Under the pieces are notes generated by a model. That model was not told where the DNA came from. It searched no databases and was given only the letters and a program-made list of their open reading frames with translations. This document shows positions 1-14,330 of a stretch of DNA of 64,000 nucleotides, piece by piece; position 1 is the first letter of the stretch, and each line of letters opens with the position of its first letter. Made by a program: the position numbers and the translations under genes. Source of the stretch: Sinohyriopsis cumingii (lineage: Eukaryota; Mollusca; Bivalvia; Unionida; Unionidae); NCBI GenBank assembly GCA_028554795.2, contig CM068831.1, forward strand, positions 32,228,644-32,292,643, read 5' to 3'.

Positions 1-3000
1 AGGTTCAAATATTTTAAGTCAAAAACCGTTGGTATGCATGTTTGCTGATTATGTCGAATTCATGATAATCAGAATCTCAATTTAGAATGTTGTCTTCTTT
101 TTTGCCATTATGGAGGAGGCCAAATAAAACTTTCAGGGATTTTTCGACCATAAACTAACTTTTCTTGCATATATTAGACATGTCAGGGACAAATGAAACA
201 AAACAGCAAACAAACAAAACAAATCTTTAGTTAGTATTGGGTGTGGCAAACATCGATTGTGGAACAGGTCGCAAGGTCGTAGTAAAATCTAAATTTCACT
301 GCCTTTATTGAGTGTAGACCAGCTTGCAAATCTTACTTGCAGATATTTGATCTTATAAACTTATACCTTGAGTGGATTTATAACTTCCCCATCAGATAAT
401 GTGTATGTTGAGGCAAATGACCCATCACTTTATCTCAGACGAAAACACTGATTATTTATTATACTACCAAATTATCGTTTCATCTGTCTAATCCCTGATA
501 CGATATAGGAATAAAATACCAAAACAATTCTTTTCAAAAACAAAATTTCATTCCACTCTTTGGCATACAAATTCGTCCTTACTTAGAAACAACAGAAGCT
601 GTTGTTGGAAATACTGCCTAATTTATGTTAAAAAATCACGGCTATAGTTATAAATTCTCCCCACCCACCCACCCACCCATAATATTAGGTCTTTGCCTGT
701 TGAAAACCTCAACAAAAATCCTCCCATTTTTTTTTCAGAGCAAATTATATGAAATCAGAGCCACCTAGTGTGATCAGATGTCTCTATACATAATTCATTC
801 AATGTGGCGGAAAAGGCTCGAACTTCCATTTCAACAGCACATATCGCCGTCTCAAGCTTGTTGCTGGATATATTCGTCCTTTCACCTTATTCAAGTCTCT
901 GTACTATACTGAAACCTTTCAAGAAGCAAATATCACCATCTTTCAGCATCTCTTTCCACAATGAAAGCTTTGCAAAACCTTAAATGTGATAACATGTCAG
1001 TATTCCAGATCTTACACAAACGTCATTTGCTCATTCAAACTTTGAAAGACATGCTGTACTGTTGGTGGACTTAGTTATATTGGTATAAAGGTGTGTGAAA
1101 GGGAAGATAAATCAGGCAAAGCTGCTCTACAATGACCGTCGCAGTTTGCTGGAAGTAATCAGCAGGAAGAACAACATAAACCCTGATCTGCTTGCGCATT
1201 AAGGGGCGGTAGGTCAGGGTCTATGTTATTTGCCTTACGTGCGAGTTTAATCATTAAATAATTTTACACGTATGACTTTGGATGTTATATGTTTACGTTC
1301 ATCTTTTATTCATATAAACTTTACAGACTCTTTAACAATGTTACCTTTATATATTATCTTGTAATTTATGCTAAACGTTATTTATGAGGGGTTTATCTTT
1401 CTAAAGCTTTCATGATATTCGTCGTCTTTACATTGTTAGAACATGACTCATAATGGGCATCACATAGCCATTACTGCATACAGGTATTGTTGAACATTAA
1501 TACATACACAAGTTGGCCGAATCCCATTATAATTTGCTGAAATTAGCAGATTAAGGCTGGCAGATAGTCATATTGATTTGCTGAAGATATCTCTTAATCT
1601 TTCATCATATTTCGCTGCCATTTTTCTGTTCTAACTCCTAATGTTGGTCCATCTTCACCGTGCACCTGCATGTTGACTAGATTCTGCCCCACGTATCTTA
1701 TTACATGTTGAAATTCAATTAGAAGCAACAGGAAAAGAAACAGACTATGTATGCAGCCCAGATGTACTTCACGTTGGTGTCACAGATGTACTGTGATGTC
1801 AGATGTGTGCCACCTTGTACCTTCGTCATCCTTGTGTTCCATCAGTACAATTAAAGAATTCCCGACTTATCTTGCCAAGTATATTCCCATTTTGAACAAA
1901 AGCCATTATAATAAATATGATCGCAACAGTTACAGTGGTGTGGCGGTAGTATTATTCTATCCATGGGATATAAGGTCACCTGGGGATTTTGTGATTTTGA
2001 AAGAGAAACTAGAACATCTGTAAAGTGTCATGGATTTCCTATTCCATCTGTTATGTGGAAGACAATATATGAAGGAATCTGAATAATGATGATGCCTAAT
2101 TAACTAGAATAAATAGCATAAAAGCATCGTGAGAAATTTTATTTTCCATGGCATATGTGAAATTAACAATCAGAAGTCCTTTCAGTATTATAGATCGATA
2201 TGTAATAATAATGGTTTTATTGTTTTCGCAAGCTTCAAAACTCATGTTCACATTACTGAGCAAAATTATTGAAAGCAATCCAAAATTCAAACATTTTAAT
2301 GCTACCGGTAATATGTGTATGGCAATGTTAGAATATATAATACATAATTGTCGATGCTACTACTTGAATCTTATTAAAGGTAGTTAGGTGCGTCGAAGTT
2401 GAAGGAAAGCCCACGTGCACATTATGAACATTTTTAAAATTATTCACATCTTGGTACATAAACCGGAAGCTCGACCATACATATAGCTGCTGTAACTGGA
2501 GGCTCAACAATAAATTTAGGAGCTGGAACTAAAGGTTAAACACTATTCCTTGACACCAGAACTGGCCGTCGCCCCTATACGTGCCTTAGTGTGCATGTGA
2601 CATATAACAGTGCCTATTCTGGGGGTTAAGAGCTTTTTCAGGAAGTCAAAATATGGGATTTTTACCACTCCAATATTTAACGCATGTGCAATCAACAAGG
2701 GTAACTTTTCAGCGATTGTCATTAACATAGTGTATATTCGTGAAGAAAGTTTCAAACAAATTTGCAAAGGTTTGACATCTGTACACCCTTCACAGAAATA
2801 GTGTACTTAAAAATCATGAGTGAATAATTCAGTAATCTGCCTAAAACAGAAAAGTAGATACGAGTACAAAAAGCATCAGATAGGACCAGAACAGTGGACA
2901 GGATTTGTGGGCCCTAGATAAAATTATCCAATAGGCCCCACTGAATCACAAATTGAAACAACCGTGGACCCCCTGGCCGTTGTGGTCCTCCGGAATGTGT

Positions 3001-4089
3001 CCTACCCTGTCCGTGGTTCTGAATAGGACTTACAAAGTTGGATTATCCATTTCTGAAAGGAAAGGGGTGGGTGGACGATTTTCCTAAGTGACCAGAATTA
3101 CAAATTGTACAAATCTACGTGTATTTAGATGACTCTTCAAGACTTTATACTCGCGAAAACATGAGGACTTACAAATCTCTTTGTTGCATATAATTAATTT
3201 CATAGTGGATGGATGCATACAAGTGAACAAAGCACTATCAATGCCAACGTAATCAGATCCCAAACCCAATCCGAGAAGTCACACCAGTTGCACATATCTG
3301 ATAGTACCGATGCAACTGTCCATTGCAAATGTATCGCAGGATGAGTTAACTCATCATTATTGTCCATATTTGTTCAAGGAGTTAGCAAACTAAGGAGAGA
3401 GAGAGAGAGAGAGATATATAATAAATTTAGCAGCCAATCCAATGTATCATAAGCATTTTTGGGATTCACGTTCATTCCCATTTAATTTATTAACTAAATG
3501 GCAAATCTTAGAGAAATATGCTTGATATGTGACGTGCCGCCTTTGGTGTTCATTCTTTGATGCTAATTAGACAAGTTAGCTTGTTTATTTTTGGATTATT
3601 CATTACCATGTAATCGGGGGGGGGGGGGGGGCGAGTTAACATGAGAGTAACGATGCAGTAACATAAAGCAATATATATTAATTTATTGTTAAAAATACTT
3701 GATGAAAACGTACAGTTCAACTCTTATACTTGTGGGCTGGCATATTATTGTTTACTACTATCTGCGGCGATCTAAAATGACAAATGTTTTATTCATGTAA
3801 GAAGTGTAGGTCACTTGAGTTGTCCTACGTCAAATGCGCATGACCGTACCGGATGCGGCTCTAGGATAGGTTTGGCCCGCAGAAAATAGTATCTGAAAAT
3901 GATCTATATGCTATGTAATGTGCCTGTAACAGGCACTCGAGTACGTATCACGCATACATATTTCCCACATCAGCCTGTACAGCACCCGAGTCTTCCTTTC
4001 ACTGCGCTGCAGCCTGTCCCTCGGTTTGTCGCCACTGTATGCCCAACACAAGCACGCCAGTGTAAGTGTCGACTTTTTACATGAACGGC
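1..4089. other. Non-coding flank with short simple repeats
   Basis: I see no supportable gene here. The open frames present are short, lack recognisable domains and are interrupted. Small landmarks are a CCCA-repeat tract at about 659-679, a GA run at about 3394-3414 and a G homopolymer at about 3616-3631. The stretch 1140-1220 resembles the inverted-repeat element at 13195-13318 (shared GCAGTTTGYTGG and GTAATCAG words) and may be a degraded relative. Confidence 0.6.
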
Positions 4090-5690
4090 GCAGCACTGTT
4101 TGGATGAAGAATGCCAGGCTCTTCTCAAGGAGTACGAAACATCTGGAAACCCTGACAAAGCAGATCACCTGATCGACTCCCTGGACACTGCCAGGCGTAC
4201 TAAATGTGAGTAAACTACAGGATCACTCAACTTTATGCGCTCCAGCCGTAAATGCTAGAGCTAGATTCAACAACTTGTCACCGCTCTGCAGCCACCAGAT
4301 CAGGCTCACCGCGTTGTCAAACCAAATACTGTCGCTATCCATTTATTACAAATGGCAAAAGTACCCCTGCAGAAACAGTATCGTCGTCAAGTACGAGATG
4401 AGTGGCGAAAATACTGCCATCGGAAGTTAGATGAACTAGATCAAAATACTCCAGTGGCATTCACAAGAACAGAACTTGAAACGGTGCTATGCAATATCAA
4501 ATCAGACAAAGCAGCAGGATATGATAACATTCTGCCTGAGTTCATGAAGCTTCTTTACCCAAAGGCAAAGGAATGGCTTGCCGCTTTTTACACCTGGGTT
4601 GTTAGGGAAACGTGCATGCAGACTTAGCGGCTCCAGGCAAAGATTATTGCGATCCCAAAGCCTGGCAAAGATCCCCACAATGCGGCGAGTTATCGGCCGG
4701 TAGCCTTGATTTCAGTCTGTTTTAAGGTAATGGAGCGCCTGATTCTCCAAAGCATTGGTCCAGACTTGGAGAGCATCGTAACTGTTGAGCAGGCAGGATT
4801 CAAGCATGGAAGCAGCACTTGCAATCAAGTCCTTGCCCTGACTACCTTTGTGGAAAACGGGTTTCAGAGGAACCTTAAAACTGGAGTTGTTTTTCTGGAT
4901 CTAACAGCTGCATATGACACAGTCTGGCGTGCAGGGCTGTTGTTGAAAATTTCCAGAGTATTGCCGCGCTGGATAGTTGATACTATTGAACTGTTCCTTC
5001 GCGACAGGCTATTCTGAGTGCACATCAGAAACAGCTGCAGCTCGTGAAGGCGTCAGACAGACTATTGGACTCCCACAAGGGTCTGTTCTTTCGCCAAGTT
5101 TGTTCCATGTCTATATGAATGACTTACATGTAAAACAGTCGCGCAAGTTCATGTGTGTAGATGACATTGCTCTCGGGACCCTCATTTACTGAGCTTGAGA
5201 GGGTACCGAACAAGGGCCTGGAGGATATGACGGACTTCTTCAAGAAATGGCGTCTACAGCCAAGTGCAACAAAGACAGTCTCCAGCGTCTTCCACCTCAA
5301 CAATGCAAATGTTAACCGGAAGCTTTGCATCCTTCTCAATGGGCAGCAAATAAAACACAACCCGACAACAACATACCTTGGTGTGACTCTGGACAGATCA
5401 CCGACATTCTAGAAACAAGTGAAGAACAACTGCAACAAAACTTTGCACTCGAAACAACTTACTCCTCAAACTGGCTGGCTCAACATTGGGTGCTAGTGCT
5501 CAGACACTCAAGACATCACCATTGGCCTGCAATTCGACAGCCGAGTATTTTGCTCCTGTCTGGGCTCAATCATCCCACACATTGGAAAGGTTTGTCAAAA
5601 ATACCAGAAAATGTAATTTTCATGGCATGGCATCACAGGTGTCGACATTTCCAACAATATACAGATTTATAGCTGATGACCTTTGACCAC
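4090..5690 (+). pseudogene. Degraded non-LTR retrotransposon reverse transcriptase
   Basis: This is a relic of a LINE-type (Jockey-like) reverse transcriptase read in several plus-strand frames. About 4352-4625 carries the N-terminal RT region (DKAAGYDN motif, ending at an in-frame TAG). About 4640-5017 carries the IPKPGKDP and SYRPVAL motifs and motif A (FLDLTAAYDTVW). About 5040-5190 carries the GLPQGSVLSPSLF motif and a catalytic box changed to CVDD from the usual Y/F-A-D-D. About 5190-5690 resembles the post-RT region. Stops near 4627, 5017 and 5192 plus frame changes make it non-functional. A segment upstream of 4352 (from about 4090, with EECQALLKEYETSGNPDKAD) appears to be the pre-RT linker. 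No endonuclease domain is visible, so the copy is 5' truncated. The assignment to RT is firm; the clade is a guess. Confidence 0.85.
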
Positions 5691-5699
5691 TCAGAATGC

Positions 5700-8600
5700 A
5701 CATTTGTTTGTGTGATAGAACATGAACTAAATGTCCAATAAAGGGATCATATTTTTTAGAAATGGACATATAAATGGTTTCTACTTAGACCATATATTTG
5801 TTTTTCCATGTACAATATCATTCAACTCAATAAAAATTTTCATTTCATTATCAATACAGATATAAAATAATTTCAAATACTCTTAAGTCGTTAACCTTTA
5901 ATATACAGTTTCCATCACTTAAGTTCTAAAGCAGCTCATCAAACCATCTTGAATATTGGAAAAAGCTACTTAATGTACCATATTTGAATACAACAGAGAT
6001 TTAATGATTCAAGTTACTTTATTTGACTAGAACACAAAAGTGGTTTGCAAAAAACAAAGACAAAAGAAGAAAAAGAATGAAATCCATAATCCGTACTTGA
6101 CAGAAATTACAAAAAGAAATAATATGGATATTAATCATGATTATAACAACAGGAATTATTTAGTCAGTAACAAAGATTATCAACTCAGCAAGAAATCTTA
6201 AACTGAAACATGAATACAAGTTATATGTAGAGAATGAGACACAAGCATTATCCGATTTAACCCTTACTCATAGGGTTTAAGCCAGATAATGCCTGTGCCC
6301 AGTTCTCTATATGGCTTGTAAATAAAGAGCTTCAGTCGTATTCAAACACTACCCATCTGCTCCTGCTTATGTCTATCAGTGCCACTTTCCTCACAAATGG
6401 GAGGCATTCCCACGCTATTATCATCAATCTGTGTCTTTTTGATGTGACAAATTTCTGCAAAAACCTCTAACTCCTCCTACTTCACTGGCAAAATTTATTT
6501 ATTATGTCAAAATTTTACTGAATTTTTCCATTATGACAATTATTGATAACATTCAGTTTGACCCAATACCTTGCAAGAAATTTGGGCCTTACTGTTGTTT
6601 TTTCCAAAGACAGTGTAAATTCAAAATAGCTCTAACTCAACTGAAGCATGGTAAGTTGGTTAAGTGACTATGGCTTCTTAGTTAATTCATTTTATCAGCA
6701 ATCAGTTCTTAGATGGAAGGAGTGACAATAGGGTCATAAAGTGAACTCATGCTACAAAAGATTGTGTGTGATGTTCTCAAAAATATGTGCAATTCTGGTT
6801 AAGTTTCCACAACTGTACATTCAGCTTTAACTGACTTCTGTTCTGCATTTGTTGGTGCAGGGGATTTTGAATTTTAGCGATCAAAAGTAATAATGGGAAT
6901 TTATTTATGTTTTAAAGGATTTACAGATTGTACTATTCTGTTCACAGATTTAAGCATTTGTTTACTGGATATTTCAGAGAAAACAGAATTGTTCTCACCA
7001 GAATGGGGCCATTTTTGCAAGTTCACATTTGACTAATTGTTTACATGAGAGGAACTAATTTTTGTACACCAAAGAAATATTAAACAATAAGCAATACTAC
7101 TCATACTTATCTTTAAGTCCTAATTTCAATGTCTTAACAATGTAACTGACATATTCTTGCTTCGTTTGATTGACAAAGTAAACTATTTTCCTTACAATGA
7201 TTGCTCTATTTTTTATTTGTTTTAGGGAGAGGAGCAAACCTGTACTTCCAAAGTGTAGGAGTCAGATTACAACTCACAAGCTCTGCTATCAAAACTATTC
7301 TGAAATATGAAATTTAACATTATACTATCATCAAAGTTACCTTCATTGTCTCATATTACAAGCTTGATGATCTTCTGCATGAGGTTTACAGTATGCTAAA
7401 ACTCAACAACCACCAAAACAAGAATGGCCTCAAAACATATGACTATGATGCAACGAGTTCACTAAACATATTGTATGCATACTGACTACTAATTAAATGG
7501 ATTAAATCTGGCATTCTGGCAGAAGTTTAAAATATTTACATTGTTTTGAACAATCTGATCTGTTTCAAAAAAATTTCATTGCCTCAGTTGGAATATGTTC
7601 CACCACAATCCAAATAATGTTCATTGCTAGAAAGTTCTTTGATGCCAATTCAAATCAGTAAATCCATTTTATTTGTTCAAGCATGTGTCAATGAAAAATT
7701 TCACTAGTGAATATCCTTATTGGCTTTTCAAGTGTATATATGAAACTGCAACATTGTAAAGGTTACTGATAATCAAAGTAGGAAAAAAGATCACATAGTT
7801 CATATGAATCTGAGAACACGATAACAATTCATTTTAAACTTATAGTATCAGATCTTGATATTACACATTATGCTAACTTTAACATAGTTTTACAGGAAAA
7901 GAAACCAATTTTATTTTATATAAAAAGTAATTAAAATTTATCAAAGATTTGCAAGTTACTTGCTTTGTACACTTTTAAGTGGAATAATTTCTTCATTTCA
8001 TTTCCAAAATCAATGACGTTTCTAATGCACAGGATGTTGCCATATTTGTAAGCTCTTTATCTCTGAAAGCAATAATTGTCCATAACTGTATACTAAGACA
8101 TTGTTTAGTCCATTCCATTTACGCAACAACATGACAGTTGAAAGTGACTCAGAGTTTTGACAGTTATTAGTAACTTTGGATTTAAAAAGGATATAATTTG
8201 AGAAAGTGCTTATTTTAGCAGTATCTCAATCAGTACATGATAATTTATTTATTGACTTGTTGCTGCAGTGAATAACTATTTGTTCTTGGAACAAACTGTG
8301 CAAATCTGACAGCCTTAAACCAATTCTCTTTTATCACCAAAATCTGAATTCACCTTATTATTACCTATATAATTTAACAATATTATTCTGAGTTTTTTTT
8401 TACAGTTCCAAAAGGTATATTATGGCAACAGCAAATTCCTAAATCAATGTACCATAGACTCAATGGCATAAAAACTATATCCATCATGGCAACATTTGTA
8501 GCCCATTCACATGGATGTTTGATTGTAATTGGCTGCATCTTCAGAGGACTTGATAACATTTTAGTATACATTTCCATTTAATTGGCACGTTCATTCAAGA

Positions 8601-11600
8601 TACATGTGAAAATAATAGTTTGCTTTCCTTTAAGTAAAATTATCTCTCATCTGATTAATCAAGGATTTGGCAGTACCCAAGTCTCAGTATGAGTGTAACA
8701 AATCTGAATGCAATCTTGTGGTCAAAAAAATATCTTTGCACTTTAAATTCATACAGGAAATATTCAAACACTGATATTACTGCAAATACATACACATAAA
8801 CATCTAAAAACTATCCCTACAAATACTTGTGTCAAAAATACTAAAATGTCACACTGAAAACTCAATGCAAATAAATCTGTACAAAAAGACAACTTTAAGT
8901 TATCAGAAATGTAACTAAGTTACACATGAAAAGTGTATACAAACATCACAATTTCAATGATTGTCAGTACATGGTAAGATAAAATGGACATTACTTATCC
9001 TATTGTATTGTGAAAATACGTCAAGTTTAAATGAATCGGTCTTGTTTTTTTTAAATGTTTACATTAGCACTTTAACTGGTTTAAATAACACACTACCGAT
9101 AAAAAGCAATAAATCTGTACAAGTAATGATCTGACTAGTCTGAACTTGTGCCAAAAAATGACTTGAAAATTAAGTACAAGTTGGAAGAATATGCTGAAAA
9201 AGTCAAAAATAATCTCTCAAAGTGAAAAATACACAGCAAAAAAAGGAAAAATAAATGATGGCAGGATGATCTACCCTGTAGTGTTACATGTACAACACAA
9301 TTTCTTTCATAATTAGAATAAAATATCTTACATGGCTGATATAATCTGCCAAGAGAAGTACAAAGAAAATCATTAAAAACTAACAACTAAAGACAACATA
9401 GTTGCTTCTGCCCACAATCTAATTGTATCAGTTTACATCAGATAAATATCACCCTTATTTGCATGGATGCACTCCTCATTACCCTTGAAGAAAAATGCAC
9501 ATAACCTCATGGAATTTGCTTTCTTAAGGCAATATTTCCATATTTGTGAAGTGGGGGAAACTCCACATTTGTATGTTCGCTGTGGAACTGAAACAACCAT
9601 TTTAGAAATCAATTTAAAATTATAGCACATCTCTGCAAAAACAAATCTGTGCAGACAATTTGAAGAATTTTTCACATCAGTAAAAATTGCGTTTTGCAAT
9701 ACCATGTTGTGTTTTTCACACCAAAACAATTACTAACTTTAAAAATTTTCCTTGAAAATTACATTAAGGACAAAACTTTATCACATAATTAAAAAAAGTT
9801 TCTAAAGATGACTCAACTTGAAAAAGATGTGTGGTCATCCCTTACGTATGAATGATTCTGCATACATCCACATCATTCTATTGAAAGTATGTTTGTTAAT
9901 TCAAAATGTATAATGTATATTCATGTCACTGGACCAAGAGAAAACATTTGCAGCAGGAAACAACTAATAATAGGGTTAAATACAAAAAAGATACTAATCA
10001 ATTAAAAAGTATGGCAGTCCAGGGTATTTATAATTCATCTTCATATCACGAGATACCTACAAGGTTGAATTGTGAACTCCCCTATGTAAAAAGACTAATA
10101 TAATTCATAAAAGTCTCTTGTTTGTAATAAATTGCAGAATATAATTTAAATATGTATTTCTTCAAATAATCAAACTTGGAGAAAAGGACTAGATGACAAT
10201 GTAACTGTGTAAAAGCAAAAATTGTGCATTAAACAAGTGTAATCATAGGAAAACAGCTAGACACATCTCATTGGTACACAACCAATACTGTTAAATTTGA
10301 AAATAAATGTACAGAGGAAAAAACAAAAAACTCCAAAGAAAAAAAAAACAGCTACAGAACTATATAATCTCAGCAAGAAAAGTCTCATGGCAGTATAAAT
10401 CAGTATAAATACTAACTGCGAAAACAAAATAACAGAACAGGTTAGCTAAAACAGTCACTCAAATGATAGATGCCCTATGGTGTTTTTTAAAAAAACTATC
10501 TGATTGTCATATGATACAAATCTGCAATGTGAAGAAAAAAAAATAATTCATCCACTTGTCAACTCCTATGTTGTTTATCTTTGTGCATGGTTTCACTATC
10601 TGAGAAATAAATTTAACCAAATGTGAGCTTACGTACAAGACAAACACAGATGACAGTCCTAAACCATGTATTCAAAAGCCCTCTGATTGTCATCATACAT
10701 GTATGATACAAATGTGGCAGTGATCCATATTATACCAGAATGTTTTGGTGTTATAGTCACAATAAAAAAAAAAGATATTTTCAAGAATCAAGCAAGACTG
10801 CTTTATGTGTACAAGAGTTTGCAAAAAATAAATTTAGCAAACATTACCAATTTCAGATACATCCAATACTGTAAATCTCACAAGATATGCTAGAACACTC
10901 AAAATGATCTGATGGTGGGATTGTAATCCACACCATTTTAGTCACAGCTACAGCTCACTAACCACTGATCCAAAATGGCTCCTATGTTGGATTAAGTCTT
11001 GTACAAGTTTTAGGTAAAAAAAGTTGTATACTTGGTGTAAAATTGATGCAAACCTTCTAAGAAACAGACAGTGGACCTGCATATGCACACCTTTTATTTT
11101 CTAAACTGCAACTCCTTGGTTGCCATCTGAGATCATATGATAACAAAGGAATATACATGATCCATATAACTCAAATTTACAATCTCAATTTTTTTTCTAC
11201 TATGCTGATTTTTGGGCATTCTAAAAATGTGATGAAAACTACAAGATTTCCTCAAGGTTAATGCTTTATCTTATTTGGCAAGATGCTCATGGAACACAGG
11301 TGAGTCTCTACAGTCCCAGAAAAGTGATCTCTAACTACAAAACTTAGACAGACCAATGGATGAACAGATGGAAACATGTAACACTATGTCCACCCCCACT
11401 ATTGCAGGGAATGATAAATAGATGCACCGATACTGAAAACATCCTGATATAACGAGTACACCTAGCTGAACAACTATATCACTACCTGTATCTATCTAAC
11501 TGTACTAAAAAATCATACCAATGCACACATTATCAGGGTCTTTACAGACCACATTGTGACCATTCCAGCAAGTACTTTTAAATAACAAAACAAGGATGAA

Positions 11601-11915
11601 GTGAATGGGTCTACCTTAACCAATATTACATTTCCTAAATGAGTGACTGAGACTTAATGATTGATTTCTGAAAATTCCTTTAAGTAATAACAATGAAGTA
11701 GATTTCCATTCTAAAGTAAATATGGTCTTGCACATGCTTTTTCCCTCATTCAAATTTGGAAAAGTTAATCAGTTGAGTTACATGGAAATCTAAGTTTAAA
11801 CACTTACAGCAAAGTAAGCGAACAATGGGACACTTCAATATAAGTTTAAGTTTTTATGCATCTTTGAAGAGAAAAACATAACACAAATAAATAAGCAAAA
11901 TTTACCACATCTACT
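5700..11915. other. AT-rich non-coding region
   Basis: There is no open frame with recognisable content for more than 6 kb. Base composition is uniformly AT-rich with many short A runs. The region lies downstream of the 3' end of the minus-strand TLNRD1 gene and could contain a long 3' UTR or simply intergenic DNA; the sequence alone does not decide. Confidence 0.5.
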
Positions 11916-12030
11916 CATTAATCCAACACAGTCATGTCTAAGGGCTCATTTCCCAGCTCTAAAACACCACATTAATCCAACACGGTCATGTCTAATGGCT
12001 CATTTCCCAGCTTTAAAACACCACATTTAT
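11916..12030. repeat. Two-copy ~55-bp direct repeat
   Basis: The words ATTAATCCAACACRGTCATG, GGCTCATTTCCCAGCT and AAAACACCACAT occur twice in tandem with only a few substitutions, the second copy beginning near 11971. This is a local duplication with no coding content. Confidence 0.85.
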
Positions 12031-12845
12031 AAGAAACAATGAGCCATCCAAAACTTTGAAGGGGCCATGAACAAAATTTGATTACCAAAGTTTGATCTTT
12101 AACTAAACAAGTACCATATCTGAAAATGATCATGCATGGGATTCATATGATAGTGAATAATGTCTGACAGTGTACGTTGTTTATTTCTTGCTGACTGACA
12201 TACGCCAATCCCAGAAACAGTCCTGAATGGGTAAAATCATATTGTCAAGTATATGAATGAAAGAGTATGTATGCCATATTTATGCTAAAAAGCATCTTCA
12301 TTTGCACTTCAAAAAAAATCTATATAGAGATTTCTTGCACTTCTCCCAAAAGATATTCAATGAATAGTTGACAAAAAAATGAGCATATCATATGAAATCA
12401 ATCCCATAAATCATATGAAATCAATCTCATAATGACAGAATGAAAAAGTATATTTTCAACCTATGAATCAAAGTATAAAGACTTGAACACTAATATTCAA
12501 CTAAATACCAGTCAACTCATTACAGCAACTCATTCTTTACACAAAACAAAAGTATAAAAGTCACCCTCCAATGTGCATTACACTATTATGTATCAGACTA
12601 ATCAATCAAAACCTTCAAGCAGTATAGCTGAATCTGTCACCATCTTGCTGTTACTGGACATTACCTTCAGTCCATTTATAACACAACTGCATTTTTTATG
12701 CCAAAATTACTTTCTGACACTAAAAGAAATGATGTAATACAGAGAACTATATTTTTCAAAAGTTATTAAAACTTTGTAACCTGTGTTACAAAAAAATAAC
12801 AACTGTGTATGCTAGTACTAGAGTAGTCTGAGCAAGCTGACATTG

Positions 12846-12969
<124 letters not shown>

Positions 12970-13194
12970 TTCATCTACAGCTCCATCAGGCAAAACTGCC
13001 ACAGCACATCTGGGCTCAACTACTTCAACCATTTGCATTTCATTATCACCTTATGTATGCATATTGTAAGCTACGAAGAACTTTTTAAGAACCAGTTGAA
13101 ATTTAGTTGATTTAGAGCACTTGTGACTGACAAATTACTTACAAGACCCTGGTACTACTATATATATACACAATTACTTATAAAGTGCAACAGT

Positions 13195-13318
13195 GAACGG
13201 CAATGAACCAGATCTGCTATCATATAATGCAGTAGAAGATCCAGGTCTATGCAGTTTGTTGGGAGTAATCAGTAAAACAAACAACACATTATGCAATGGT
13301 AGATCTGGATCAATGTTT
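13195..13318. mobile_element. Short inverted-repeat (MITE-like) element
   Basis: The left arm near 13200-13229 (containing CCAGATCT and ATAATGC) is repeated in inverted orientation near 13286-13314 (GCATTATG reading back as CATAATGC, and AGATCTGG). The spacer contains GCAGTTTGTTGGGAGTAATC. Similar words recur near 1140-1220 and 60690-60770, which suggests a dispersed family of small non-autonomous DNA elements. Target-site duplications were not identified. Confidence 0.5.
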
Positions 13319-14094
13319 GCAGTTGAACTCATAAACAAGTATGTAGTATGTATGAACTAAGATCATTAACAAGAACATTTTATCAAGTATTAATATATGA
13401 CTGCAAAATTGTAGAAAACTGATTTTTTTCTGAAAGTAATTAACCTTCTAAATGTACCTGTACATTTGAAAAGCTTAGTTTTGAAGGAACTGTAATTCAA
13501 ACTCAACATTTTCCTAAAATTGAAATTATGTGGTGATAATAATACACTCTTAATTACATGACATCATTGTGATTATACATAAGGTCAAATATGGTGACAA
13601 AAATTTGCAAACTGTTATTGCCTTTTGTAGAACAATGTGAACATTACAAATTTGTTGCTCTAATACAAACGACTCCAATAAATTTCTAAAAATAAGAAGC
13701 ATTCAAATTAGTGAGGAGTTAAATGGTGCAAAAATTATTACAGACTGTTTTACAGTTCATGGTTGGGTGGGTTGGGAAGGTGGTGTTACATCATTTTAAT
13801 ATGTTAATATCACCATTCATAGAGAAGTAGCATTAACAAGTTGAATAAGAAGGTTACTGTGGCAGATATGTTAGACATTTTCTTTTAGAACCAACTAGAC
13901 ATCATAAGAAGTCTTCTGGTGAAATACATGTGTCAATATGACTTTCTGATGAGAAGCAAAGATGATTTTTGTTCTGGTGAAAACCCCTTATCAACATGAT
14001 TATGTTCAGGATTAGTAGCGATAACATTTTACAGATGGCTGCAATGGAGGCCATTCTGGACATCAGATCTTCAACAATTTCGTTTGGGTTTGAT

Positions 14095-14327
14095 CTGATT
14101 TTGTGGGATTTAACATAATTTTTCACCAAATGATATGCTATACATGGTGGCCAGTATATTTTGGTGGAGAAAGAGCATGGGAAGACCCCAGGAAGAACCA
14201 CTGGCAAGCTTTCTTGCATACCCATGTTGGTCAAGAGATGCTTGAATCCATGCTGACAGAGGCAAGATCTATGATTGATTTGTAAGGGCACGCACCTTAA
14301 ACCACTCAGCCAACTGTACCCCTGTGT
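14095..14327 (-). mobile_element. Degenerate tRNA-derived SINE (family A)
   Basis: On the minus strand this matches the family A consensus seen at 16410-16661: a diverged tRNA-like head (complement of ACCACTCAGCCAACTG), then a body with the complement of GGTGGCCAGTATATTTTGGT and GGCTATACATGG-like words. It lacks a clean AAC tail and has many substitutions, so it is an old copy. Flanking it (about 13885-14090 and 14328-14380) is another dispersed repeat also seen near 26340-26600. Confidence 0.65.
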
Positions 14328-14330
14328 CAC